Origin: Ashinkailepas kermadecensis
Lineage: Eukaryota; Arthropoda; Thecostraca; Neolepadidae
Length of the DNA: 64,000 nt
Direction: 5' to 3'
NCBI GenBank assembly: GCA_034440615.1
Contig: JAOTOM010003931.1
Coordinates: 26,001-90,000, forward strand
How positions within the stretch are numbered: the stretch's first letter is position 1; each line of letters begins with the position of its first letter. The notes beneath the pieces are model-generated. The model was given only the letters and a program-made list of their open reading frames with translations. It was not told the origin of the DNA and ran no database searches. Made by a program: the position numbers and the translations under genes. Of this stretch, positions 46,076-57,695 are shown piece after piece.

Positions 46076-46094
46076 GCCCCGGCGCCAGCTGTGT

Positions 46095-46735
46095 GGCCGC
46101 CCTCCCCAGCGGAGAAAACCGCCCTCCCCTGCGGAGAAAACCGCCCTCCCCAGCGGAGAAAACCGCCCTCCCAGCGGAGAGAACCGCCCTCCCCAGCGGA
46201 GAAAACCGCCCTCCCCAGCGGAGAGAACCGCCCTCCCCTGCGGAGAAAACCGCCCTCCCAGCGGAGAAAACCGCCCTCCCCAGCGGAGAAAACCGCCCTC
46301 CACAGCGGAGAGAACCGCCCTCCCCAGCGGAGAAAACCGCCCTCCCCAGCGGAGAAAACCGCCCTCCCCTGCGGAGAAAACCGCCCTCCCCAGCGGAGAA
46401 AACCGCCCTCCCCAGCGGAGAAAACCGCCCTCCCCAGCGGAGAAAACCGCCCTTCCCAGTGGAGAAAACCGCCCTCCCAGCGGAGAAAACCGCCCTTCCC
46501 AGCGGAGAAAACCGCCCTCCCAGCGGAGAAAACCGCCCTCCCCAGCGGAGAGAACCGCCCTCCCCAGCGGAGAAAACCGCCCTCCCCAGCGGAGAAAACC
46601 GCCCTCCACAGCGGAGAAAACCGCCCTCCCCTGCGGAGAAAACCGCCTTCCCCAGCGGAGAAAACCGCCCTCCCCAGCGGAGAAAACCGCCCTTCCCAGC
46701 GGAGAAAACGCCCTCCCCAGCGGAGAGAACCGCCT
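46095..46735. repeat. 22-bp minisatellite, about 29 copies
   Basis: Unit GCCCTCCCCAGCGGAGAAAA plus CC, with C-deletion (21 bp) and AGAGAACC variants. It directly abuts the right arm above. Open in several frames on both strands (SGENRPP, FSPLGRAV), none with other support. Confidence 0.97.
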
Positions 46736-49027
46736 CGCGGTGTAGTCAGTGAGCATCCAACCATCACAGTCGTGGTGAACCATCACAATCACGTGGCGTG
46801 GTGCAACGACCGGTACCCAAATACCGATGTACCTGTGACCTGCACGGGTGATCAATCACTTTCTGCGATCATTTGAGGTCATTGGTCTAGCTTAACCTGA
46901 GATGATCTTTTTGCTTATGGGCCAGACTGGGGCTGGTTTGGACGCTGAAGCCGACTTTGTCGTCATGTAACGCCTGGATGCTAAGACTTAGATGCCTGGA
47001 TGTAGCGCCTGGATGCTAACGCCTGGATGCGCTATTTCGGAATGTTCAAAAATGGTGTTAACACTTCAAGCTCTTTTGACCCTTTGTGTCAAAGTGTAGC
47101 AAATTGCACATCGATAATATCTCACGATGCTGGCGAATACCATGCCAAACATTTGAAGCGCCTATCTGTCATCATACTGGTACAGATAACGATTAAACGT
47201 GACAGTTCCCAATTATTGCACAAAATGATGTAGCGTAGTCGTCTCGCAGGCTCGTGAGTAGTCTAGAAGGATCGCGGGTTGCGACAACTCCCGAAAGTTC
47301 AATGACTGCACTTAATGTGTTGTGCAGTGGTTAAGGTAAATATACGACAATCACACGCTTCAGAAATAACGTCTGTACGATGTTCCAAGGACAGCAGACA
47401 GCGATGATTATACGTTCTGAATTTAGAGGTCGAAAGACAGTTATTTAATTTACAGATGCGGCCGAACGCGACAGACCCGCGCAGCTCGACAGTTCAGGAA
47501 GCTCTGACACATCGGGGGTAGTTCTCTGGGAACGTGGCAGCCGTGACGACAGGTACTGCGTCGTTAACATCAGCCGTCGCGGGATCACAGTCTCAGAACG
47601 CTGACTACGCGTTCGGCCGGCCGGGCGGCCAGCTAAACAGTTGCTAGGCGCGTCACAGTTGCGGGGCGGTGAGTCGGCTGGCTTACGAGATACAGCATTA
47701 CGGGCTGCGCAATCATATAAATGAGACTGCCAAAGCAGTATTTATAAACTGTGTTATAATGACACTTCCGTGGGCCTGAGAGATCAACCAGCAACCCCAA
47801 GTATAACAATCGGATTTCGGTCGCGAGACCTTGCCACGTGTAACACGTCGTTTTTTTGGTTGAACATCGCTATCACTTTCAGTTTGGAAAACTATGTGGA
47901 CTGGGAGGTCGCCACAACTCCCTGCACAGGGGACGTTGGTTAAGTGCCGTGCTCATGCAAGGGTTAAGCAGTTCATACCCATGCAACGCCCTTTATACGA
48001 TTGCCAACTGTTGGGTCGTGCCTCCTGGGTCCTGACCCCATGTCCGTACGCCCATGTCTTGCGGAAAAACCCACTAAGTAGGTGCTACCCTGGCTGACCG
48101 TCTGACTGACTCTCGGACGCCTGATGACTGATAAGGTTCTCTTCTCTGTGGACCATTGCACATTTGTGCACACTTCAAATGCCCCTCGTCATGGAGGAAT
48201 CATTAAAAGGGATGTCACTATCTCCTTCCAGAAATGGAGGTATGCCACTGGGGTAGAGGTAAAGGATATATTTCTTCCAGTATGCTTTCATTGGACACTG
48301 AAAACACTTGGGAAAAAACCTAGGGTGAGTCCGGTTTCACGCACCGCAGAGTTGCGTTTTTCACAAGGGTGTCCCTCACTGAAAAATAATGCTGCTTTCA
48401 CTGAAACTAAGCTATCCCTCGCATAAAGGAAATGCTCTTGCGCTGAGGTTGAGTCCTGTGACGTAGCCCTACGCAGTATCTATTCTAACCTTTCTACTGA
48501 GCTATTTTTCACTTCCATTGAAACTAGCCGTACCAATTATCTAAGTATCAACACAAACTTACTCTTTTTTTCTTCTTTTTTTTCTTTTTTTTTTTTTTTT
48601 TTAATTCCCCTACCTATTAATAGGTAGGCAGGAGTGCCCTTCCATACCCGTGCGACCTAATTACGTTAAATTCCAGGGATGAGAAGTAGGTCATGGTAAG
48701 CAAGTCAACTCTGCGTTGCAGCCTGAAGTTTACAGAAAAAAAACTTCCAAATGCTGTGACCATTGTTTCCATCATTATAATTTGGGAGACGAAAGTTAAC
48801 GGGAAGATCTCAGCCTGAAGGGTGCCCGCAGATTTCATGGAACCTACCACCTCAGTAAGTGCCCAAGTTGAATAATCAATGAACTCAGCTTCTGTCTCGG
48901 GGAGCTTCGGCGAAGCTCCCCGTGCTATGTTGTAGCACGGGTAACCAACCAAGCCTCCGTGGTGCCGGTCTGATCCCGGTGATGTCATTCCTTTTCCTCC
49001 TGATCAGACCAATGGCGCTGCCCACAG
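46736..49027. other. Intron sequence, no firm exon
   Basis: CGCCTGGATGCTAA repeats at 46970-47028, a weak candidate exon at 47456-47555, and a T tract at 48545-48602 next to a TAATAGGTAGG short repeat. Otherwise unique. Confidence 0.4.
47456..47555 (+). other. Weak candidate exon in the linker region
   Basis: AATTTACAG is followed by an open frame reading AAERDRPAQLDSSGSSDTSG and then VVLWERGSRDDR, up to a possible donor CAG|GTACTG. The composition resembles the neighbouring linker exons. However, it requires a phase-1 upstream donor and leaves phase 2, which does not fit 43916 or 49028 directly. It is recorded as a possibility only. Confidence 0.15.
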
Positions 49028-49478
49028 GTGTCGGCCACACAGCAGCAGGAGGCCACCACACAGCGGGAGGAGTCTGCCTCCGCACAGCGGCAGGAGTCTG
49101 CCTCCACACAGCAGGAGTCCACCACACAGCGGGAGGAGTCTGCCTCCGCACACCGGCAGGAGTCTGCCTCCATACCGCAGGAGTCTGCCTCCACACAGCA
49201 GGAGTCTGCCACCAGCAGCAAAGCAGCGCTCGAAGATCGCAGTGACATTATAGATGACGTAGCAGGATTCCAGGACCAGCCTGCGTGTTCTGCCGTGTAC
49301 AAACAGGCCGTCCTGACTCAGACCTCGGAACGCGAACGATGGCCGGGGATGGCGCAGACGAAGTCGGCCCGCGATGGTGGCGTCATCTGGCGGCACAGCA
49401 GTGGCGCCGCTATGCGGTTATGTGATGAAGCTCTGTCCGAGGATCGTTCGCGGCTCAGTTCACCGAGTGTTTTGCTAG
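49028..49478 (+). CDS. Patj: Candidate Patj exon: Ser/Glu/Gln-rich repeat linker
   Basis: The acceptor is GCTGCCCACAG and the donor CTAG|GTGAGC; 150 codons plus one base (phase 1). The first third is a coding repeat built on QESAST and QREESAS (about seven copies). The rest is polar (DRSDIIDDVAGFQDQ, RLSSPSVLL). The single G left over joins AA of the next exon to give Glu: SVLL-E-NLIKSPNP. That phase match between two long open exons is good support. No enzyme or fold is recognised; it may be a disordered linker or tail. Confidence 0.6.
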
Positions 49479-50045
49479 GTGAGCCAGGGGTGTGATTTTC
49501 CAAACCCATGGGTATGCATTGTACAATATTGTTTTTTTTATGTAAACCCTGTTGTATGCACGCGTACACACACATACACACACACCAGGGTGGATCTAGA
49601 AATTTAGTTCGTGAGTGGCAACACTTGTCCGGATGTGCACCATTTCTCCGGTGCACTTGATCATTATGTAGGGACTTTTATGCTCAGGGGAAGTCATCAA
49701 CTGAAGCATTCGTTGGGCGGAGGAGGACTCAAGCGCGCGCTTCGAATTCATAGCGTAAAATTCCTCAGAATGCATCTTCTGTCGAAACAAAATTCACCTA
49801 AAATGAGCCGAGGTCAATGCGCGTCGTTTTCTGGCGGCGAGAACACCGCCTGAAGCCGGCATCGATCAGCTCAGATGGCGATGATAAGGGAGGATGTAGT
49901 GCTACAGCGGCCGTGTAGTTATGTCGGTATGTTAGCTATATTAAACCCGGACTCAGAGGGATGCTTTCCGGACAATAAAAACACCTGAACAATATAACCC
50001 TCCATTCAACTAAAAAAACTATTTTTGATCCGTCTTCCTTTACAG
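49479..50045. other. Intron between the two long linker exons
   Basis: Short (CA)n at 49567-49584. A C/T-rich acceptor ends at 50045. Confidence 0.5.
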
Positions 50046-50563
50046 AAAACTTGATCAAGTCTCCAAATCCAGCTGTCGATGCTACGAAGCGAGCCAGCCA
50101 CGTCCTACCGCTGCTCACCTCGAATTTCGCCGGACAGGCGTGTTCGGGCGGCGGAACCAATCGAAGCGGACACCACGGAGATGAAGTCAGGATGGCTCAC
50201 GGACACGAGACCTTCATAGCCGCTGCATCTCGAACGAGCCCCCCTGGCGCGCCATGCGAGTTGAAGTCGACTCCTGACCACGCCCCGGGATGTCACAGTG
50301 CGTGCGACTTGACGAGTGTCGGGGCCGGTAGGGGAGCGGCTGTCGATATTGCGCGTGCTGTATCGAACGGTGAGCCAGACACCGCGACCGCCGCCACCCG
50401 GTCAGAGTCGCTCTTTCGGCGCCGGAGCTCTGCCGCATCGTGCTCCGCATCTTCCATGTCGTCATCCTCATCGTCTTGCTCATCGCCGTCATTGTCGACC
50501 ACGTCAACAGCGGGCGCAAGCGCTCGGAGTTGCTCTGAACTCAGAGCGGTGAGTCACAACTGA
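50046..50563 (+). CDS. Patj: Candidate Patj exon: Ser-rich tail, possibly terminal
   Basis: The acceptor is TTCCTTTACAG. Two bases complete a Glu codon with the previous exon, then NLIKSPNPAVDATKRASHVL. The end is Ser-rich (SASSMSSSSSSCSSP) and reads through to TGA at 50561-50563 (ending SELRAVSHN). A good donor, GCG|GTGAGT, ends the exon at 50548 if another exon follows. I saw no PDZ6 or other clear downstream exon, and no convincing polyadenylation signal close by, so terminal versus internal is unresolved. Confidence 0.5.
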
Positions 50564-52558
50564 TACCTGGCGGTGACAAAGAGATCTCGAGAGGGCGGTG
50601 CATTGTCGTGATAACTGACACCTAGCGGCGCCAAAGAGGCCTCGAATAGAGTGAAACAACGAGGGGTGTGGCAATGGAGCTGAAGGCGGACGGCGTGTTA
50701 TGGAATCGATTGCGGGTGAGGGGAGAGCAACGCATACATTAGCGAGAGGCTGTCCATTATTGATGGGTTTAACTTCATATCGGTGCGTGCTCAATATAGA
50801 TATGGGGAGAGAAGGCTGGGCAGTCAAATCAACTAGTGAGGGGATGATGCCCCTCACAAGTATGTGCAATTCCGCCCCTGATATCTAGTGCTAGTTGGGA
50901 GTGCTTGGTGTCGATCGCTGCGCGGCAGTTTCAGCATTAGGCGGCTCGGCCTGGAGCCGGTTACATCGATAACATTCACGCGGCTGGTGGTGTGATATGG
51001 GTGACACGTCGTGTCACGTGTTGAAGCAAAGCAACGATGAGTTGGAGGTGGTCGAATATGCCGTGCATCTAGATAATCCATGCGTATTCCTAGACGCATC
51101 TAAACTGGAACTCAACTCCTTTTTGATCCCTGGAGGCCAATCCGTATCTTAGCTAAAGCCCATTGGAACCGTGAAAGAATTGTATCATACAATAGCACTT
51201 TTCACGTTGCGCAATTGTTCACAAATTCTTCTCGCTACAGCTAAACTTTAAGGACAGTATACCTGGGGAAAGTTGGGCTGACATTCAGTTCCTGGACTCT
51301 CCATATGCGTACGTGTTCAGCGCTAAATGCGTCCCAAAAGAAGTTTCCCTAGATCTGCCACCGGAACAGGGCCATCTATCCCAATGAAAATGAATCATTT
51401 GAACAGTACAATGTCTGGAGAGAGGTGCACGGTCTCCTGAGCTATTCACGATGGGTTCATGAAGACTTCACATCGCTAGGCATGTTGCAAGGCTGCCAAT
51501 GTCTAGACGGTGTCCGATCCATAGTGGTTCACCAGTGCCACGCAGTGAAGGGAGTTTCTCCTGTCAATTGTTATGAAGATTCTCAGTGTGCGGCGTCAAT
51601 GTGTGTCTGCATGAAATCAAACAAATAGCGAATACATGGCTGTGTGCTCAATACAGCGAATACATGGCTGTGTGCTCAAGTGCTCAATACATGGCTGTGT
51701 GTTGTGCTCAATACATGGCTGTGTGCTCAAGTGCCATGGCTACAAAGCCACCGAACACATGGAAGGTGCTTGCGAACGGGGTATTATAACTCGCGCGATG
51801 GGCACATAAACACGAAATATATATTTACATGTTGATCATACATCAGACGCGTTACTTGACTACGCTAGATATAAAGGACAAGGTGCATGTGCACGGAACC
51901 CTGGGAAATGTGTACTTAGCGCATAAGTACCGTACATGTTATTATGTGTTGATCATACATAAGACTTATTACATGATCGCAGCAGGCTTCGAGTGAGCAA
52001 AGTATGAAGTCTATTACGCTATCAAAAGGCCAACACTAAGCATAGGGATCCTAGTCTTCAATTCGCATTTTCCAGCACACCTCTTTTTTGAGTATATGAT
52101 AAACTGAACTTATTCATTGAACTTCGACTAGCCATCCTATCAATAAACCTAACGACGACGCCACCGTGAGGGATGTGGGGATGCATTACACACAGTCATG
52201 GGCGACGGCTCGGACTTCCGACGTCCCCTCCTCGGACTTATTACTGTCTCTCTCCGACTTAAACGACTCCTCTCCTGCGTGAGATTGGGGGTGTCGTTTT
52301 ATGAAATCAATTGGCGGGTCCCAAGGCCTGAACTAGGCACCGCTCTACCTGGGTGTGGCCAGAATTTCCTTAGTGTGTGAGAATGTAGAAAAAGTCAAAG
52401 CTACTGGAATGTTTTATACGTTGCCGATTTTCGCAATGGGAAAAGAATCTAGATAATGTGTGTTCTTAAAGTTGTATATATCTCATGCTTGAGTGCCCTA
52501 CGCCCATTATGGTCTTATCAGTATGGGATTATGGTCCATAATCCCATAATCAGCTTGC
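50564..52558. other. Sequence downstream of the last candidate PDZ-gene exon
   Basis: Contains a ~25-bp ATACATGGCTGTGTGCTCA repeat, four copies, at 51630-51736. No PDZ6, no clear polyadenylation site. Confidence 0.45.
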
Positions 52559-52640
52559 TGCCCCGAAGGCTCAGTTGGTTAGAGCACTGGCCTGCATTGG
52601 TTTCCCCTGGATTGCAAAGACAGGATTTCAACCTCAAACG
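52559..52640 (+). mobile_element. Head of the third tRNA-headed SINE family
   Basis: GCCCCGAAGGCTCAGTTGGT, TAGAGCACTGGCCTGCATTG and GACAGGATTTCAACCTC parallel the head of the element at 45187 (box A well kept, box B decayed). The body is not seen. Confidence 0.6.
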
Positions 52641-53193
52641 CCTTGACCAATGCGTCTGCCGTTCGATTCGATACCCCATATCGGTGGGCAGCCAGGGCGG
52701 TTTGTGTCAGGACGACAATGCCGCAATCCACAGCGAGACATTCGTCCATTGAGTCTTCGGTCGGCCCCGAACTGACACCGCTGCTCGAAGTAACCATCCC
52801 CGACATCCCAGCTGCAACAGATAGCTGCAACTCGGACGCCTCTGCAGGTTCGTGCTGAGTAACCGTTTCCCGTTCTTGTTGCGCAGCTCGCTTCGCGACC
52901 TGTTGCTGCCTGCGCGGCCTTTCGAACAAATCTGTTCCACCGATGCGCACCAGTCCAGGATCCCGCTGGATCTCGGATCTCGGATCTCGGATCTCGGTTA
53001 GAAACGGCACTTCAATGGCTGGTACTTCCCTCTCTGAAAATTTGCATGAGTTGTTGTCCATACATGTGTCGCTCAACCATGTCCACTCGTTGATCAAAGC
53101 CAGTTTTAATTGCCGATCGGATTGGACATTTGTGGTCGCCGTGATTGGTGCACAAATCCAAGTGATCTTTTCGCAAGCAGTGTACCATACCAT
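52579..53193 (-). other. Open reading frame of about 204 codons, perhaps a transposon-related protein fragment
   Basis: An uninterrupted frame containing LALINEWTWLSDTCMDN, EVPFLTEIRDPRSE, a basic/Gln-rich stretch (RPRRQQQVAKRAAQQER) and AAHRYGVSNRTADALVKAF. The RYGVSNR-x-A-x-A-x-V pattern recalls multi-copy invertebrate proteins of unknown function that often sit in repeats. That resemblance is from memory and weak. Non-repetitive composition and length argue against chance. It could also be an exon of the gene at 58843. Confidence 0.35.
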
Positions 53194-53561
53194 TTGTTGC
53201 TAGTAGAACATTTTCTTTAGGGTCAATAGTTGGCCAAGAGCAAAGTGGTCTGTGTCATTCCTTCGTGGTCTCCGCGATGCCATGTTGTTCCATCAAAACA
53301 GAACACAGATTACAACATTCCACGTCGGTGCACTACACAAGTTCTCGAGTAATTGTGGCGCTGGTGCCTTGGCTGCGTCACATCCTCCGCCCTCCACTTT
53401 CCTCTCCCGAGTCTCTCTGCCAGCCATGAAGTCCACGACATCTCTGGTCACATCTAGCCCCACCCGCTCCCTTTATTCGCATAAGACTTTCGAACGCGAC
53501 AAAAGCAGACCGAGCGTGGTGCCCGCATTATAGGAACTGTGTGAAAGCGAGGGTGTTATCG

Positions 53562-54612
53562 TGCCTGTAACTGCTGTGGCGTGGTACAGCGGGGCGTGTT
53601 ACCGTGCACCTGTAACTGCTGTGGTGTGGTACAGCGGGGCGTGTTACCGTGCACCTGTAACTGCTGTGGCGTGGTACAGCGGGGTGTGTTACCGTGCACC
53701 TGTAACTGCTGTGGCGTGGTACAGCGGGGCGTGTTACCGTGCACCTGTAACTGCTGTGGCGTGGTACAGCGGGGCGTGTTACCGTGCACCTGTAACTGCT
53801 GTGGCGTGGTACAGCGGGGCGTGTTACCGTGCACCTGTAACTGCTGTGGCGTGGTACAGCGGGGTGTGTTACCGTGCACCTGTAACTGCTGTGGCGTGGT
53901 ACAGCGGGGCGTGTTACCGTGCACCTGTAACTGCTGTGGCGTGTACAGCGGGGCGTGTTACCGTGCACCTGTAACTGTTGTGGCGTGGTACAGCGGGGCG
54001 TGTTACCGTGCACCTGTAACTGCTGTGGCGTGGTCAGCGGGGCGTGTTACCGTGCACCTGTAACTGCTGTGGCGTGGTACAGCGGGGCGTGTTACCGTAT
54101 GTAACTGTTGTGGCGTGGTACGCGGGGCGTGTTACCGTGCACCTGTAACTGCTGTGGCGTGGTACAGCGGGGCGTGTTACCGTGCACCTGTAACTGCTGT
54201 GGCGTGGTACAGCGGGGCGTGTTACCGTGCACCTGTAACTGCTGTGGCGTGGTACAGCGGGACGTGTTACCGTGCACCTGTAACTGCTGTGGCGTGGTAC
54301 AGCGGGGTGTGTTACCGTGCACCTGTAACTGCTGTGGCGTGGCACAGCGAGGTGTGTTATCGTGCACCTGTAACTGCTGTGGCGTGGTACAGCGGGGCGT
54401 GTTACCGTGCACCTGTAACTGCTGTGGCGTGGTACAGCGGGGCGTGTTACCGTGCACCTGTAACTGCTGTGGCGTGGTACAGCGGGGCGTGTTACCGTGC
54501 ACCTGTAACTGCTGTGGCGTGGTACAGCGGGGCGTGTTGACGTGCACCTGTAACTGCTGTGGCGTGGTACAGCGGGGCGTGTTGACGTGCACCTGTAACT
54601 GCTGTGGCGTGG
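53562..54612. repeat. 45-bp minisatellite, about 23 copies
   Basis: Unit: CACCTGTAACTGCTGTGGCG, TGGTACAGCGGGGCGTGTTA, CCGTG. Highly uniform (few substitutions and 1-bp deletions). 45 bp is 15 codons, so long Cys-rich (CTCNCCGVVQRGVLP) and other frames are open on both strands. Confidence 0.97.
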
Positions 54613-55965
54613 CACAGTGTCTATTGTTTGGTGGTGTTGTGGTTGGAGTGGAGAGTGACTGTGATGGATTTACCACAAAGTGTGGTGGTGTGAAGAAGGC
54701 CTTGGTCTGGGCTCGGGTTTGGGTTTTGATGATGAGGGTTCCGTTGGCCGGGGCTTCGACGTCAGGATTGGCTAAGGAGCAAATTGCGAGAATTTGTTCA
54801 GTTGGCCAGAAAACGTTGACACGACGGAAGGAAACGGTTTCTCGACAGGCTTGACGACTACGTAAGGGCCAGTGCTGTCGAGATAGGGTTCCGTGGGTTG
54901 GAATGGTTCAAATTGGGAGGGCGTGGTTTGGTTCGAACATGGGTCAGCGGCATAGAGCGTGATGGTTTGGTCCGGATCGTGAGACGTGGTTGTGGTCTTG
55001 GGACGAACAGGAGTCGGCGGGGCACAAAGGGCTTCCATGGCGTCATCAACAGGAACGGTGCGGCGTGTGTCATTGACGGTGGTATCCAGAGAGGGAGCAT
55101 CAGGGGCAATGTCCGGGGTCGCGCGATGGTCATCAGGTATGGCCAGTGTAGATTGGCATTGGGTACTGTGATTGGCATTGGGTACTGTGATTGGCATTGC
55201 GTACTGTGCTGCTGGGCTGATGGAATCGGTCCCACGTGGTCAGAACACCGCAGCTTTGACGGTACCCAGCGACGTGTCCTGCTCTATACACAACAGCGAC
55301 GTCTGTAAACGTGTACTCAGAGGATCGTATGCACAACACTTCCCGATTACCGCCGGGGTGAGTCATCGCTCCGTGGAAGGGCATAACAACGTCAAAAAGT
55401 GGGCGAAAGCCACCTCTTTAGACACCTATTTCCATGCAATGCACCCGTAGGGCTTAGGGTACAGGGCTTGCCAGACACATTGGATGGATCGGAGGGAGTG
55501 GACCGACATGACCTCATCCTCCACATTCCTACGCCCATGGCGTTGTCTTCCCGCCACACTCAGCCATCGAGCCAGGCCCATCAGTCACCGTCCGTCCACC
55601 TAAGACGCCCTCCTCAACACCTGAGGGTTCATCTTCAGTGACGAGCCACACCACGAGACGAGACGGGCTGCCGCGGCTGGCGGGTAGCTATGGAAAAGTC
55701 CGCGGTCAAACGCACCGGGGCGCCACCGCCAGCCACACCAACACGGTCCTCTCCGGTGATGCTCTCAGTGCTACAAGCTGTCCAACATCAAAACACAAAG
55801 TCTCGTCCTAGAGGTTTGGCGCAGCCACCACTTTTGTGTGACCTCAAACCTCGAGCTCGAGAATAATTACATCGCACAGACACCCAAAATCACGACGCCA
55901 CACAGGTCCTATGACATGGGTACATGCGGGTAGTACATTTAATTGTTCTGTCGGTGTTGGCGTGG
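54613..55965. other. Mostly unique sequence; possible Pro/Thr-rich frame on the - strand
   Basis: On the - strand 55197-54772 is an open frame rich in Pro/Thr/Asp (TPVRPKTTTTSHDPDQT). No homolog recognised. 55141-55200 has three 18-bp copies of ATTGGGTACTGTGATTGGC-like sequence. Confidence 0.35.
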
Positions 55966-55973
55966 TGCATATT

Positions 55974-56014
55974 TATATATATATATATGTGAATATATAA
56001 ATATATATAAATTG

Positions 56015-56099
<85 letters not shown>

Positions 56100-56124
56100 C
56101 TGTGTGTGTGTGTGTATGTATATA

Positions 56125-56162
<38 letters not shown>

Positions 56163-56168
56163 GTGTGT
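55974..56168. repeat. (TA)n followed by (GT)n microsatellite
   Basis: TA run to about 56086, then TG/GTGT runs to 56168. Confidence 0.95.
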
Positions 56169-57695
56169 ACAGGGCTAGAGATTTCACGAAACCACGGGGG
56201 TCCAAGTCCTTATTTTCAAGGCATATTTGCAGATTGAATAGGGAAAATGACAAGTTAACATTAACAGGGTACCAAACCAGGGGGTCAATCAAGATCCCCG
56301 CGATCCACTCGGGATCTCCAGCCATGTGTGAGTATGTATAAATGTGTGAGTATGTATAAATGTATGTCTGTTTGTGTGTGTAAATTTATGCGACGGCCAC
56401 ATAAGTACATACTTTCCAAGTGAGCGTTAAATAATTACTATAACGGGTTTCAACCAGGTGGTGAGGGGACGGTGAGCAGCCCTCAGTGAAGATGCGAGAG
56501 CCTGGGAGGAGACATGCTTCAATAACATGTCTGGTGTCGGGAAATGCTTGCTATCAATGTAGACGGCGTACCGTTCTGGAAAGAAAACAAAAGAAAGAAA
56601 AAGGGACGTGGGATGGTGTGATGTTAACGTAGTTTCATGTGCACCTTGCCTGTCTAAGCCTCAAGGAATATACACGCAGTGAGGCTATGCGGTTAAGGGA
56701 TGACGCTCCTGATTACCTATTAACCAGTAGGAAACAAATATGCACATATCACCTGTTTTTTTTCTCAATCTCGGTGCCATGGTATCGTGCCAAGGCCCAG
56801 CTGTGACGCTGAGAAGGCTGGGAACCGCTGCATTATCAGTGAGAGACACATTTGACGCCCACAGCCATTCCTACATATACACGAGGGGCACGTACCGACT
56901 TGGTAGTTTTAGGATACCACTTCATGGAGCGCTCGGACCGCTCGGTTCCATAAAATGATGAAAAGGCTTTGTGGAGGTACTCCTGAGATATGCAAAAATG
57001 TTTGGAAAAGTGAAAAATTCTGCGGATTTTAGACAGGGAAGTCGAGTTGTCGGAAATTACGAAAGCTACATTTTCCATTGCTAAATTTATATTTGGATGC
57101 ACCGTTAGCGGTAAGCTTGTTTCCATATGTGTGTCTATTCTCAATTACGCGCAGTTAACTGGAGCGATTACATTGCGAGTGAGGAATAAATAATGTGCAC
57201 AACTCTGACAAAATAAAATCCAGTCTACACAGCTAGTGTCAACGCAGCTTTAACTGGTGCCAAGGGACGAGCCGTGCCTAGGGTTCAGTTTCATGCAGAG
57301 GTTAAAAAATCGTCCACGCGCAAGAGCGTGGGGAGAAGGCGGCTGACTCCTCTTACCAATGCGAATAGTGATACCGAAGCAAAGGGAACTAACTCTTGTA
57401 TCAACAAATACAATAAATACCCATTCCAGTTAGCACAAAAGCAATGGATAAAGCGCATCAGTGACCTCGCCATCCATTGTATCTCTGTGGTCTTTTTACG
57501 ACTTTCGGCAGGGGACCTTAACAGTTAAAGGTTTGACAGATAAAGATCAACCTTTATCTTGACAGATAAAGGTTAAACTCTTGTGGGAGACGGACTTTTG
57601 ATCTTATTCGACCTTTCACTCCATGGACCGTTATTCATTCAGTATCATCCAGTAGTGCACAGTAGCACTGCGAAACACAAGCATATCATTCGTGA
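56169..57695. other. AT-rich sequence, no gene supported
   Basis: A short GGTTTGACAGATAAAGATCAACCTTTATCTTGACAGATAAAGG-type inverted/direct repeat lies at 57530-57575. Nothing coding recognised. Confidence 0.4.

Larger units (their letters stand above)
12153..50563 (+). other. Patj: Multi-PDZ scaffold gene (Patj / InaD-like / MUPP1 family), partial at 5' end
   Basis: Exon chain for a polarity scaffold. Exons encode the second half of PDZ1, complete PDZ2 to PDZ5, and a Ser/Glu-rich linker. Domain order and intervening motifs match the first five PDZ domains of vertebrate MPDZ and PATJ (recalled family knowledge). Examples are the [12 protein letters not shown] end of PDZ1, [13 protein letters not shown] of PDZ2, GLGVTIAGY of PDZ3, the HRW...YDIV lead into PDZ4, and LVPGGAAQQDGRL of PDZ5. 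Introns after 12259 and 49478 are phase 1; all others listed are phase 0, and every successive junction joins in frame. The L27 domain and the first half of PDZ1 are not found in the window. No PDZ6 is visible downstream, so the gene could be a short arthropod-type Patj or continue outside what I recognise. Known role of the family: it binds Pals1/Stardust and Crumbs at apical junctions. The symbol is by family resemblance; MPDZ is the alternative. Confidence 0.85.

Noticed and set aside
46041..46876. Long Pro/Arg-rich or Gly/Phe-rich proteins over the 22-bp array
   Set aside because: Frames are open on both strands only because the unit lacks stops; no flanking coding signal.
50105..50519. 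- strand genes over the Ser-rich exon
   Set aside because: Antisense shadows; the + strand frame has matching splice phase with the previous exon.
53528..54854. Cys-rich secreted protein over the 45-bp array
   Set aside because: Four or more overlapping frames are equally open, with no signal peptide or splice evidence.
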